Source: Ottelia alismoides (lineage: Eukaryota > Streptophyta > Magnoliopsida > Alismatales > Hydrocharitaceae). Taken from it: a stretch of 64,000 bases of DNA. The DNA lies in contig JAZKJV010000686.1 in NCBI GenBank assembly GCA_037367405.1, positions 186,001-250,000 on the forward strand. Reading direction: 5' to 3'. Of the stretch, positions 1 through 11,586 are shown piece by piece (the stretch's first letter is position 1; every line of letters starts with the position of its first letter). The notes beneath the pieces were generated by a model that saw nothing but the letters and a program-made list of their open reading frames with translations, searched no databases and was not told the DNA's origin. The translations under genes and the position numbers were made by a program.

Positions 1-676
1 ATTCCAGATTAGAGGATAAATTCAATTTAACATTGTGCCCAAAAAGAATTGCATTTTCGTGCATGATTTGTTCTATAAAAATCATTTCATAGATTTCAAT
101 CTTTAATTTTTAATGAGTATTGAATCTCCTATTTTCAAGGTTTAGGATTTTCTTGAGACCATCACCTAGTGATAGATCTTGGATAAATTTATTTTTTGAA
201 AATAAATAGGTTTAATATTTATTATAACTAAAATTTGAAATTCCTATCATTTGCATTCATAAATTCTTTAAATTATCATATTGCATCAGAAACTTCAAAA
301 AACGTTACAGTGTGTTTCTTTTATCATATTTTACATTTCAACCAAGTGTCATAAATTTTTAGTACATCTAGATTGAAATTGCATTTTAGTCCCTAAAATT
401 GGCCACATTTGCATTTTGCATTCCAAAATTGCATTAAAAAATACAAAAAAAAATCAAAATTTATACAAGGACTTTGATAGACATAATTCTAGATTTTTCC
501 TTTGCCTCCCTTAGTTAGATCTTGAGACTTGCCCAATTAAAATAATCAAAAAGCCACTTGAATAAAATAAATTTATTAGGGTCATTTCTTGACTGATTCT
601 GATTGCCCGCCAACAACAAAATGACAAATTTAAATGATAATTCATGCAAATAAAAGTAGGCCATTTTCAGACTCGT
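1..676. other. Unassigned AT-rich sequence
   Basis: No open frame of note on either strand and no recognisable LTR end, primer site or domain. Reverse-transcriptase similarity of the neighbouring minus-strand relic stops near 677, just after the residues K-K-I-M-E-V, so this is either the far side of a deletion or another repeat truncated by the window edge. Several ATTTGCATT-like words occur but no clear tandem period. Confidence 0.5.
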
Positions 677-1170
677 TAGATGCACCTCCATTATCTTTTT
701 GGAGATGATGTGCCCCAACACGATACCCTCCTCGACCATGAAATGAATTTTCTCCCGAGAGAGTACAAGATTTACATGCCTACACCTTTGAAGAAATCTC
801 TCCAAGTGCACTAAACATGAATAAAATGAATCACCATGGATGGAGATCCATGAAGACATCCATAAAATCCCCCACCACCTTGACAAATATGGGAATCATG
901 CACCGTTGAAATGTATCTAGGGTAATGCAAAGCTTGAATGGAATGCACCTGAATGCATGTGTTGAGTGGACATGTAAAAGTGGAATTTTCCTAGTCCTCA
1001 GGGGTGATGGCTACCTGATTGTAATCGAGTACCCATAAATAAAAGAGAACAACTCCTTCCTTGCTAGTCACTCTAAAATTAGATCAATAAAAGGCAAGGG
1101 AAAGTGATCTTTCTTGATGGCAGCATTTAGATGTTTTTAGTAGATACAGACACGCCATGATGTGGGTACT
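677..1170 (-). pseudogene. Ty3/gypsy (Athila-type) reverse transcriptase relic, palm part, domain A
   Basis: Read on the minus strand this continues the RT fragment at 11587-12017 after removal of copia-1. Visible gypsy RT signatures are D-Y-N-Q-V-A-I, V-V-G-D-F-M-D-V-F-M-D at the catalytic box, and H-L-E-R-F-L-Q-R-C followed by N-L-V-L-S-R-E-K-I-H-F-M-V-E-E-G-I-V-L-G-H-I. At least two frameshifts (one just after the catalytic box) and several stops make it inactive. Similarity ends abruptly near 677, before the expected RT thumb, RNase H and integrase, so domain A is truncated here. Assignment to the Athila group rests on the tRNA-Asp primer sites and long LTRs of its neighbours. Confidence 0.8.
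1166..1170. repeat. Target-site duplication GTACT, left
   Basis: Five bases GTACT immediately before the first LTR of copia-1; an exact copy follows the second LTR at 11582-11586. This marks the insertion of copia-1 into the domain A reverse transcriptase. Confidence 0.93.
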
Positions 1171-3662
1171 TGTTGGACATGTGAGCCCACGACGAGCCAT
1201 TATGCAATAAATGTTATTGCAAATATCATTCCCTGATCTGAAATGAAGAATAAATAATTTGCATAATAGGTCCCTCTGTACAATTAGGGTTATGTACCAT
1301 GGCTATCTTAATGATCATACAGCTGTTGATTCAATTATTGAATCATAGAGGCTGGTGCTTGGATGAATATCTAAAGAGTTAGATTGAGGACTCATCAAGC
1401 ACCGTCAAATGATTGTTAAGATGTGATCTCCAGCCTGAGTAGGAGATGGCAATCCTTTCTCACATAGGCTGATATCTGACCGACCTCTTGATGCAGGTCC
1501 TCTGCATAGGAATAGAGATTCGGAGGTGTCAGATTAGTTAGGTCAAAGAGTTGACTTAACGAGATCGAGATAACCTAAGTCCTATGTTGAATGCTGTCAC
1601 AGCATAGGCACGCATCCTCTGACCGGAGACAGATGTATTGCTATATGTCTGAGTATGCACATTTGACAGACCAATAGGTTGATGACCTAACCAAGGTCTA
1701 TACACCGGCGCGTTGGTGTACATATAAGGGCATATGAGTAATACGATCTCTCAAAGGGATCATACAGGTTCAATACTGAACCGGAAGACATGAGCTCACT
1801 CATGAGATATTGGGAGGAATCAAATTCCGTGCACGGTCGTCTCGCTTTGGAAGCTTGACTGAATTTGTAGGTTTGATATATACTTTTGGAAAGTATATGA
1901 TCAAGACCTGGGTATGATATATGCTTTTGGAAAGTATATGATCGATACCAAATCCCAATGATCAAATGAGAAACTTAGTGATCAAACCCTGAAGAAGACA
2001 GTGTAAAATAGATCTTGATCTTCGGGTTGACCATGGGTCTTCCAGTATGCAGGATGTACAGGTATTGGGAATACGTGAAGGGTGATGAGATCATAAACGA
2101 TTGTATATCCATGACGCTTCCATTCCGAGGGAGTGATGAAACAGGTCTGGATTTTAGTGACTCCTTTCAGTAGAGAAGCAATCCGATCTTAGTCCAAGTG
2201 TTGGACATTGATCTGAATGAGATTCAGATTCAAAGAAAAGATTGGATTTGCGGTCTTGATTTAATCAAGCATCTATGGGAGGTTCGTAAGATCTGGATTT
2301 GAGATAATATCTCAATATCCAAGTCACTATACGTGGAACAATACAATCGCCCTGTCCTTATCTCCAAGTATCTGCGGAGAAAGCACATTATTCTTGAAAG
2401 GGTTCAAGAATAATTCTTTTGATGAAATATCCAAGCAAGGACTTGATGATTAAATGTGATTTAATTATCAAGCTTAAATATGAATATGATTCATATTGTG
2501 GAAATGATTATCTAAGATAATTAAATGAGATTTAATTATCAAGGATTAAGAGAATGTGGATAACACTATCCATGATATATGTGTGTTATAAATATAATTT
2601 ATAATATACATATATAAGAGAGAGAATTTATGTAAATAGCATTTGTTAATTAATAATGTGGATTGGATTCACATTTGTTAATTAATTGGAAATGCAATTA
2701 ACTAACTAGTTTGGGTTGTGAATATGATTCACATAATATTAAATGGCATGATTGAAATATTCACAAATTAATTTAGAATTATTTTTGTGAATATTTTTTG
2801 TAATTAATTAAGGAATAATAAGATAAATAAAATGGAGCAAATAACCACCTCTAGAGGTGGCGTCACCCATGAATGGTTCATGGGTGACGCCCCCCTTTTT
2901 TAGGAGGATGGTTAGCTCCATTTGATTTATCATGTTATCTCTTAGTTAATTTATATTTAAATTGATGTTGTTGTTTTTTAATCAACAACAAATCATAGCC
3001 ATTGATTTATCATGGACCAAGCATAGCCCTTGGATCCATGTGTCCTATGGATTGAGATCCATTGGATCCTAAACTAGTATATAAGGAGGGCTAGGGTAGC
3101 CTCTCCATGGTACATCATTAAGAGTTGTGCAAGGACACAACTCTCTCTCTCTCTCTCTCTTTCTCATTCTCGCCCTCTCTCTTTCTCTTCTTCATCAAGT
3201 GGACGTCCACTTTGTGTTGAGAAAGGAGAGACTCTCGGCTTTCGCCTTCGACGACTCGTGGATCTCCATCTTCTTTGGAGTTTCTTGCTCTAAAGGAAGA
3301 CGACGGATTTCGTTTGACGAAATCGGGGGAGCCATCGCTTGGATCTTCATCGAGGATTGCGGGAAGGAACGTGACTCATCATCGCGCCCGCAAGTGCGTT
3401 CTTCGTGGATCGGACTTAAGATAGGAGGATCTCTACTTTGGGATCTCGCGATCACAACCACGCTTCAAGAGGTATTTCTTGTACTTTGTGGTTTGATGAA
3501 ACGATCCGAGAAGTGTTCTCGTGATCATGTGGTTTCATCTTTAAAGATTTAAAAATTTTAATTTCCGCTGCATCTAGCATCTAGTGCGACTAGTTGCTCC
3601 GATTGCATACGATGCGATCGACACGCTTCCGTGATGCGCTTGAGGATTCACAATATCCTTCA
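1171..3662 (+). repeat. Copia-1 5' LTR
   Basis: Begins TGTTGGACATGTGAGCCC and ends CAATATCCTTCA, 2492 bp. It contains the inverted motif GTCAAAGAGTTGAC at 1542-1555, an AT-rich U3, a TATA box at 3078-3084, a CT microsatellite at 3141-3160 and then a GC-richer stretch (about 3180-3480) that happens to lack stops in one frame. The 141-codon frame there begins with GTG rather than ATG and translates the CT repeat as Leu-Ser, so I read it as transcribed R/U5, not a gene. Confidence 0.93.
3078..3084 (+). promoter_or_regulatory. TATA box of copia-1 5' LTR
   Basis: TATATAA, followed by GGAGGG and about 55 bases later by a CT-rich run that could hold the transcription start. The same arrangement occurs in the 3' LTR at 10993-10999, and in copia-2 on the minus strand near 59675-59682. 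Confidence 0.7.
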
Positions 3663-3664
3663 AG

Positions 3665-3677
3665 TGGTATCAGAGCC
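3665..3677 (+). other. Primer-binding site, initiator tRNA-Met type
   Basis: TGGTATCAGAGCC lies two bases after the LTR end. This is the classical plant Ty1/copia minus-strand primer site, complementary to the 3' end of initiator tRNA-Met. Confidence 0.95.
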
Positions 3678-5550
3678 ATAGGTCGAATAAGGTTTTGGAT
3701 ATGATCCATGAACCTTAGACGATTTGGTTCTTGAAAGGGTTGCGAAATTTTTACTGCATTTCAATTTTCGCACCTCTGTCTAATTGAATTTTTATGTACT
3801 TTTTAAAATGTTTAAACACGAAATTTTTAATTGTATTTTGTTCCTCATTAAACAAGGAAACCATAGGACTTGAGTTTACTAAATTTGGACTTTATTTGCT
3901 CAAGATATGGCTTTTTGAATATGACTATATTCACTGTTGCGGGAACTGCGGATTTGAACGTGATTAATGAGATAATTACGGTTTTAATCCGCCTTGAAAT
4001 GCGTGAATTATCACTTGGATTCTTTAATAAATCAAATAGGCAATCTTTGGAAACTGAGTTTGCATTTTTTGGATTTAAATTGATCAAGATAAGTTAATTT
4101 TAGTGATTGGGGGTCACTGCTGGAAATTAACAATTTCTTGATCTTGAACCTTGTGATATGTCATTCAATTATCATGATGAAAATTAATTGTTAATTTTCT
4201 GGAATAATTAGTGATAAATATTTGTGAAATATTTAAAGAAATAATTATTTCATTGAATGACACTTGCCTAAACCACAATGATGAGATATTAGATCTTGAT
4301 CATTGGTTCATCAACAAACATTGCTTTCATGAAAACCATAGTTTATCCTACAATTGTTGTAGGACAACTTTTACATGAAAACCATTTTGCTTGAATAGGA
4401 TTGGGGATTTGTCTAGCAAATCTCCTTATAATCAAAAATATTTTGATTTATATTATATGGTATAACTTCAGTTGAAAAACCGATGAACATCTCAAAGTAC
4501 ATGATGGTCTATCTGGTATTATCCTTTCCCGAGGCGGATGTGGTGCCTAGTCGGAGAGCATTGGGGTAGCGGGTTGCAACGTATGTGGTCCGTCCCACTC
4601 TCGTCGGTACTGGCCATGACAGCGGGTAGGGACTGTATAATACCGGAGACAGACAATGTGTATTTTTCTAATTATTAAAATTCGAATAATACGTACTTTG
4701 AGTATATACCTACTATTCAAGTAAAAGACATGTTTGTTGATTGATGATTGGATTAATGATTAATTTAATATGATTAAATTAATTACATCCAATAAACACT
4801 CTATTATGAATAGATGTGTATTTCCCTTGGAAGAATTAATTATGTGAATATGATTCACGATAATTAATTACAATTTGAATATGAGGTGGAGGATCACATA
4901 AGTGACATCCATGGTCTCCCGTCAAGGCAAAGGATTCTGTCGCCAGTTGTTGTGTATAGGAGACGCCTGTCCGAAGTGACAGATCCTATATATGATTTAA
5001 TTGGATCGGGTTCTTTGCTTCTCGAAAGAGTAAGGCCGTATACATAGTGACCCCAATATCGGGTCCTCATATTATTGGGGCGATATTGGATTGCGTATAG
5101 CGAGTATTAAGCCTGTTGACGGTTGGTTCAATTAATGACGGGTCAACATCATCTTAGGGGTGGTGGGCCCGGGTGTTAAAGACCGAATTGGGAAATGCAA
5201 GTTGGACTTGCAAGGCGGAATGTGTTCCCGCTTCTTTTTATCCGAGTTGTAGGTTCTCATATTATTGGGATGCAACGAAGATAGGAAAGGAGATCCCAGA
5301 TCTTGCTAGAGATATAATGGTAAGAATATCTCTTACATTGAAAGTGATTAAGGGAATGAACTTTCAGTGTTGACAAGGCAAGACAACTTTGATATAAAAA
5401 TTCCTAAATCAAAGTAAAATATGTATATATATATATAATATATACCCTTATGCAAATTTCTTATTTCAGATAATCCTTCATTAAACCCACTCAATGTTAT
5501 ACTCAATGATAACCAGTAAAAATATCTTGGATTGGACTCATGATCCAGAT
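3678..5550 (+). other. Copia-1 long leader with conserved hairpin region
   Basis: About 1.9 kb between primer site and the first gag-like sequence with no gag homology. A portion, 4480-5380, is closely conserved at the nucleotide level in copia-2 (minus strand, about 57380-58280), yet the longest frames there differ between copies, so conservation is not obviously for protein. It holds a perfect 9-bp stem CCAATATCG (5053-5061) with CGATATTGG (5081-5089), and a GTTGAC...GTCAAC pair just downstream. A packaging or dimerisation signal, or a spliced leader intron, are possible roles (inference). Confidence 0.5.
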
Positions 5551-5559
5551 ATTGTACTT

Positions 5560-6240
5560 GCAATTGGACACATAATGTATGTGGTTGCAGTGTGCAAGTA
5601 CCCTCAACATAATGAGGAAGGGCAATTAAATAAGACAATAAGACATCACCTTAGGGTTTGTTTGTCTCTATAGTCTTGATCTTTCATCGAGTGTACTTTG
5701 GAAGTGACATGTCGATGGTGATCGTAATTGTCGGATAATCCTTATAAAATAAAAGAAGATATTTTGGCATACATATGTGCTCTGGACATTTAATCATGAA
5801 TGGCATGGTTCTCTGCATTATGCAGAATGGTGGCTCGAAAGAGATGATGTATTCAAAATGTTTGAATACCTACCTGAACCTAAGTCTCTAAGAGTTAAGA
5901 TGTATGAAGATATGATGAGTGTCATCATTCTATTATCTATACTCTAGTCATTCATGAAGCTTCATAATATTCATATTGTATGAATTTAATGAAGCATGTA
6001 TAAATGTTGAAATGCTCTTACATTGAATTCTTTTGAATTTAACATAAGAGATCCTTAGTCTTAAGCAATGGTTGTTTATAGATTAAGAGAGTGCAGTGGA
6101 AGCATGGGTCGGACCCGAGTAAGAAGGAAAGTCAAAGAGTTGACCTACTTCTGTGACTTCCATATGACATCCAAAGAGTTGGATGAATGCCAATACTGCA
6201 ATAAGTTGATGTGTTGATAGTATGACTATCAAGTCTGTCT
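5560..6240 (+). pseudogene. Copia-1 gag relic
   Basis: Fragments in several frames resemble plant copia gag: a stretch including S-L-I-N-Y-S-L-Y-E-F-N-E-A near 5950-6010, then V-K-E-L-T-Y-F-C-D-F near 6131-6160 followed by D-E-C-Q-Y-C-N-K, which occupies the place of the CCHC knuckle. No continuous frame survives, and the canonical C-x2-C-x4-H-x4-C spacing cannot be read. Normal copia gag proteins are a few hundred residues, so this is a decayed copy. It contains one copy of the GTCAAAGAGTTGAC motif at 6131-6144. Confidence 0.45.
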
Positions 6241-6399
6241 AAAACCCTTAGTGAAGGACTCAGATAGAGCATCAAAATAATCTACATATAATCATTGACT
6301 CTGACTTTCTTATTTCATAAGATAAAGTCTGACAATTGTATCCCAATCTTCTAATGACATTTGCAATTGGTTGCACATATATACTAGAAGATTAGAAAT

Positions 6400-7540
6400 T
6401 TGATCTTAAGGTTTAATAGTCATCTACATGGATATTGGAGCAATTGTTGTGACAATCTCTGTTGGATAGATGGACTTCATATTCTCAGTGGGAGAGCCCT
6501 TAGTCTTAGAGAATGTCTCTATGACCTAGATATTAGAATACCGTCATTGTTTGTTTCTAAATGTTGGAAATAAACATGAATTCTGAGATAGAACTATCAT
6601 AAAGAGTTATGATGGAAATATTTCAGATAGTAATCTAATATCCAGTGGACTCCACAAAATTAGAATATTAATGAATGGTTCATTAAGATTTCTAATACTG
6701 AAAATCAAACCTTATAAGATCAATAGGAGGATGAAGATCATTTGACAATGATCTGGCATCAAGCCTTAGACATTTGTCTGTTGATTTGATCAATAGACTA
6801 GTAAGATACGAAACTTTAGAATGTCTAAAATTTCTAATCTTACATGCTTGTGAATATTGTATTCAAAGTAAAATGTCCAATACACCCTTCTCTGGGAATG
6901 GTGTTAGATGTCGAGGTATTCAAGATCTCATACATATTGATGTATGTAGATCATCTATATCATAGTAAACATTATGGATATGTGATATCTATTGATGATT
7001 ATGTATGATATGAGATTTCTTCTCTTCACCTGAGAAACCTTTGAAATGTTCAAAGATTTCACAATTTTGGTTTAGAACCAAAATTTGAAGGAAGAATAAA
7101 TGAATTTGATCTAACCAAGGTAGCAAGTACCTATTAGATAAAATTCAAAGAATACCTTATAGAGATATGAATATCATTTCTATCTCACTCCTCCTGGTAA
7201 ACCTGAACTCAATGAAGTTGTAGGGAGATACAATTGGATCATGTGTGACATGATTTGGTCAATGATGAATTTTTAGCATAATTATTTCTTAGTTTCCATG
7301 TATATATGTGTAGTAGAGACTACAATATATATCCTTAATAAGATTCCATGCAAGTAAGCTGGAATCTAGCACTTGAGAGTGCTACTTCATTAGGAAAATG
7401 AAGTATGGTATTGGATACCTACTTTATGACCTTGAGATTCTTAAAAGATCTCATTTCTGAGAATATGATTCTTAGAGGATGACTCTCTTAAGAATCAAGA
7501 TGAAAATGAAGTATATGAACTCATTTAATCTTGAGAAGAT
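6400..7540 (+). pseudogene. Copia-1 pre-integrase and integrase relic
   Basis: The best fragment is 6774-6965: C-E-Y-C-I-Q-S-K-M-S-N-T-P-F-S-G followed by L-I-H-I-D-V-C, the end of the GAG-pre-integrase zinc domain and the first Asp region of a copia integrase core. Downstream, fragments corresponding to the core continue through stops and frameshifts. The catalytic triad cannot be assembled in one frame. The sequence shared with copia-2 is at about 55540-56560, minus strand. Confidence 0.7.
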
Positions 7541-7599
7541 AATGAGACTCCTGAAATCAGAAACTAAAATAACAATTTTAGATGAAACATTAATACCTC

Positions 7600-9060
7600 T
7601 TTAAATGAGTTTGAGGATGTATTCCATGTGTCAGTTGAGTCTGACAATGATCGGACTTCATGTGATGAAGCTCCTGAGGATCATGACATGGAAAGATGGA
7701 TATTAGCAATAAAGTCTAAAGTAGACTTCATATACAAGTGTTGTATATGGACCCTAGAGGATCCACCTATAAGGGTTTGACTCATTAAGGTGTAAATGGA
7801 TCTTCGAGAGAAAGGAAACCTGATGAGAAGGTAGAGACCTTCAAAGCTCGGTTCGTAGCCATAAGCTACACACCGGAAGAGAAGACATTGCTTGCAATGA
7901 GACTTGCTCTTCGGTAACCATTCTTAAAATCATCAGAATATTGCTAACCTTAGCTACACAACTTGACTATTGCATCTTCAGGATGTAATTCAAGATTGCA
8001 TTCCTCTAAGAATACCTCTCTGAGGATATTCACATGAAGTAGCCCCAGGGCTTCATGGTTGAGGAAAGTAAGGTGTGAAAGCTAAAGAAATCCATCTATG
8101 GACTCAAATAAGCTTCTTGAAGTTGGAACATAAGATTTGATGAAATTATAAATGTTATGATTTCAAATAGAATCTTGATGAACCATGTGAAGCTTAGTGG
8201 GAGTGCCATTGTGTTCATTGTGCTAAATGTAGATAATATCCTAATCATTTGGAATGATATATGGATGATAATAAGTGTTTTATAGACTGGCTATTCCATA
8301 CCTTGAGATATGATCTCAAAGATGCCTCTTGGATCTTAGTTCTGAAGTTGTTCAGAAGCAAAGAAAAGAGGGTATTGGGACTGTCACATTTGTAGTACAC
8401 CTTGGACATATTCCATTCCTGGAAATTCCAAGAAAGGCTTCCTTCCTTGAGATTTGGTACTGACCTATCTAAAGGAATAGCACCTCAAAGAGTTGAGGAA
8501 GTAAATTCTAGAACTGCTTGCACTTGTGCATCAGTTACGAGAAGCTAAGTGTATGCTAGATGTGTACAAAAGCCAGATATCTGTCATGCAGTGGGAGTAG
8601 TAAACTGTTACTAATCCTGCTATGGAGAAAGAACACTTGATTGCAGTAATAACGATATCTTCAAAGTTGAGAAGGCTATAGAGATAGTGATCTCTAAGTC
8701 TTATCTTCAAGAAATTAAGATTTTTAGATGGAGATCTAAAAGGTCTTAACTGCGAATACCGTAGGAGATAGAGATCTCCAGGAATAAGGGTATTCTGATA
8801 AGGATTATGGAAATACTGGTTATAATAGTTATTGAGAAATAGTGTCAAGGACACTATAACTGCTTTGACTAGATTGAGTATAGGTTGCATTAGATGCAAC
8901 ATTCGCATTGGATGCGAGCACTGTTACCTAGGGATATGCAAGTGCCGTAAAAGGACTTGGCATAGTCTTTTGGGAACAGAGTGACTGATCAGCTTACCTA
9001 GCTATTTCTAAATGGCTTATGATTGTCACATGAGTGTGGGTTTAAATGATTAGCCCATTA
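7600..9060 (+). pseudogene. Copia-1 reverse transcriptase and RNase H relic
   Basis: Starts with D-N-D-R-T-S-C-D-E-A-P near 7645, then a region equivalent to the copia RT start (K-V-E-T-F-K-A-R-F-V-A). A frameshift near 7870-7905 breaks the frame before the segment reading E-T-C-S-S-V-T-I-L-K-I-I-R-I. The same break is present in copia-2, so it was inherited, not acquired after insertion. The RNase H part near 8540-8600 retains a D-I-C-H-A-V-G-like word. Many stops; not functional. Confidence 0.75.
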
Positions 9061-9070
9061 ATGGCTCTTT

Positions 9071-9085
9071 GGGCTAGTGGGAGAT
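9071..9085 (+). other. Polypurine tract of copia-1
   Basis: GGGCTAGTGGGAGAT directly precedes the 3' LTR. Purine-rich CTAGTGGGAGA before a TGTTGG LTR start is typical of plant copia plus-strand priming sites. Copia-2 has the reverse complement at 51881-51895. Confidence 0.85.
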
Positions 9086-11581
9086 TGTTGGACATGTGAG
9101 CCCACGGCGAGCCATTATGCAATAAATGTTATTGCAAATATCATTCCCTGATCTGAAAGGAAGAATAAATAATTTGCATAATAGGTCCCTCTGTACAATT
9201 AGGGTTATGTACCATGGCTATCTTAATGATCATACAGCTGTTGATTCAATTATTGAATCATAGAGGCTGGTGCTTGGATGAATATCTAAAGAGTTAGATT
9301 GAGGACTCATCAAGCACCGTCAAATGATTGTTAAGAATTGATCTCCAGCCTGAGTAGGAGATGGCAATCCTTTCTCACATAGGCTGATATCTGACCGACC
9401 TCTTGATGCAGGTCCTCTGCATAGGAATAGAGATTCGAAGGTGTCAGATTAGTTAGGTCAAAGAGTTGACTTAACGAGATCGAGATAACCTAAGTCCTAT
9501 GTTGAATGCTGTCACAGCATAGGCACACATCCTCTGACCGGAGACAGATGTATTGCTATATGTCTGAGTATGCACATTTGACAGACCAATAGGTTGATGA
9601 CCTAACCAAGGTCTATACACCGGCGCGTTGGTGTACATATAAGGGCATATGAGTAATACGATCTCTCAAAGGGATCATACAGGTTCAATACTGAACCGGA
9701 AGACATGAGCTCACTCATGAGATATTGGGAGGAATCAAATTCCGTGCACGGTCGTCTCGCTTTGGAAGCTTGACTGAATTTGTAGGTTTGATATATACTT
9801 TTGGAAAGTAAATGATCAAGACCTGGGTATGATATATGCTTTTGGAAAGTATATGATCGATACCAAATCCCAATGATCAAATGAGAAACTTAGTGATCAA
9901 ACCCTGAAGAAGACAGTGTAAAATAGATCTTGATCTTCGGGTTGACCATGGGTCTTCCAGTATGCAGGATGTACAGGTATTGGGAATACCTGAAGGGTGA
10001 TGTGATCATAAACGATTGTATATCCATGACGCTTCCATTCCGAGGGAGTGATGAAACAGGTCTGGATTTTAGTGACTCCTTTCAGTGGAGAAGCAATCCG
10101 ATCTTAGTCCAAGTGTTGGACATTGATCTGAATGAGATTCAGATTCAAAGAAAAGATTGGATTTGCGGTCTTGATTTAATCAAGCATCTATGGGAGGTTC
10201 GTAAGATCTGGATTTGAGATAATATCTCAATATCCAAGTCACTATACGTGGAACAATACAATCGCCCTGTCCTTATCTCCAAGTATCTGCGGAGAAAGCA
10301 CATTATTCTTGAAAGGGTTCAAGAATAATTCTTTTGATGAAATATCCAAGCAAGGACTTGATGATTAAATGTGATTTAATTATCAAGCTTAAATATGAAT
10401 ATGATTCATATTGTGGAAATGATTATCTAAGATAATTAAATGAGATTTAATTATCAAGGATTAAGAGAATGTGGATAACACTATCCATGATATATGTGTG
10501 TTATAAATATAATTTATAATATACATATATAAGAGAGAGAATTTATGTAAATAGCATTTGTTAATTAATAATGTGGATTGGATTCACATTTGTTAATTAA
10601 TTGGAAATGCAATTTACTAACTAGTTTGGGTTGTGAATATGATTCACATAATATTCAATGGCATGATTGAAATATTCACAAATTCATTTAGAATTATTTT
10701 TGTGAATATTTTTTTAATTAATTAAGGAATAATAAGATAAATAAAATGGAGCAAATAACCACCTCTAGAGGTGGCGTCACCCATGAATGGTTCATGGGTG
10801 ACGCCCCCCCTTTTTTAGGAGGATGGTTAGCTCCATTTGATTTATCATGTTATCTCTTAGTTAATTTATATTTAAATCGATGTTGTTGTTTTTTAATCAA
10901 CAACAAATCATAGCCATTGATTTATCATGGACCAAGCATAGCCCTTGGATCCATGTGTCCCATGGATTGAGATCCATTGGATCCTAAACTAGTATATAAG
11001 GAGGGCTAGGGTAGCCTCTCCATGGTACATCATTAAGAGTTGTGCAAGGACACAACTCTCTCTCTCTCTCTCTCTCTCTTTCTCATTCTCGCCCTCTCTC
11101 TTTCTCTTCTTCATCAAGTGGACGTCCACTTTGTGTTGAGAAAGGAGAGACTCTCGGCTTTCGCCTTCGACGACTCGTGGATCTCCATCTTCTTTGGAGT
11201 TTCTTGCTCTAAAGGAAGACGACGGATTTCGTTTGACGAAATCGGGGGAGCCATCGCTTGGATCTTCATCGAGGATTGCGGGAAGGAACGTGACTCATCA
11301 TCGCGCCCGCAAGTGCGTTCTTCGTGGATCGGACTTAAGATAGGAGGATCTCTACTTTGGGATCTCGCGATCACAACCACGCTTCAAGAGGTATTTCTTG
11401 TACTTTGTGGTTTGATGAAACGATCCGAGAAGTGTTCTCGTGATCATGTGGTTTCATCTTTAAAGATTTAAAAATTTTAATTTCCGCTGCATCTAGCATC
11501 TAGTGCGACTAGTTGCTCCGATTGCATACGATGCGATCGACACGCTTCCATGATGCGCTTGAGGATTCACAATATCCTTCA
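9086..11581 (+). repeat. Copia-1 3' LTR
   Basis: 2496 bp, nearly identical to the 5' LTR including TATA box (10993-10999), a slightly longer CT repeat near 11055-11079, and the GTCAAAGAGTTGAC motif at 9457-9470. The 5-bp duplication follows at 11582. Confidence 0.93.
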
Positions 11582-11586
11582 GTACT
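11582..11586. repeat. Target-site duplication GTACT, right
   Basis: Exact copy of 1166-1170 immediately after the copia-1 3' LTR. Confidence 0.93.

Larger units (their letters stand above)
1171..11581 (+). mobile_element. Copia-1: complete-ended, coding-dead Ty1/copia retrotransposon
   Basis: A 10.4 kb element with two near-identical LTRs (1171-3662 and 9086-11581), a 5-bp target duplication GTACT, a primer site matching initiator tRNA-Met two bases after the 5' LTR, and a purine-rich tract just before the 3' LTR. Internal order is long leader, gag relic, pre-integrase and integrase relic, RT and RNase H relic; the order integrase before RT is diagnostic of Ty1/copia. No domain is intact, and the protease is not recognisable. 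It splits the reverse transcriptase of minus-strand Athila remnant A. Copia-2 (51289-61729) is the same family. The LTRs differ at about one to two sites per 100 bases in the stretches compared by eye, so insertion looks recent. Confidence 0.93.

Noticed and set aside
3127..3552. 141-codon Leu/Ser-rich frame in the copia-1 LTR and its copy at 11040-11471
   Set aside because: Starts with a non-ATG codon, begins by translating a CT microsatellite and lies in the R/U5 part of an LTR; duplicated only because the LTR is. No protein family seen.
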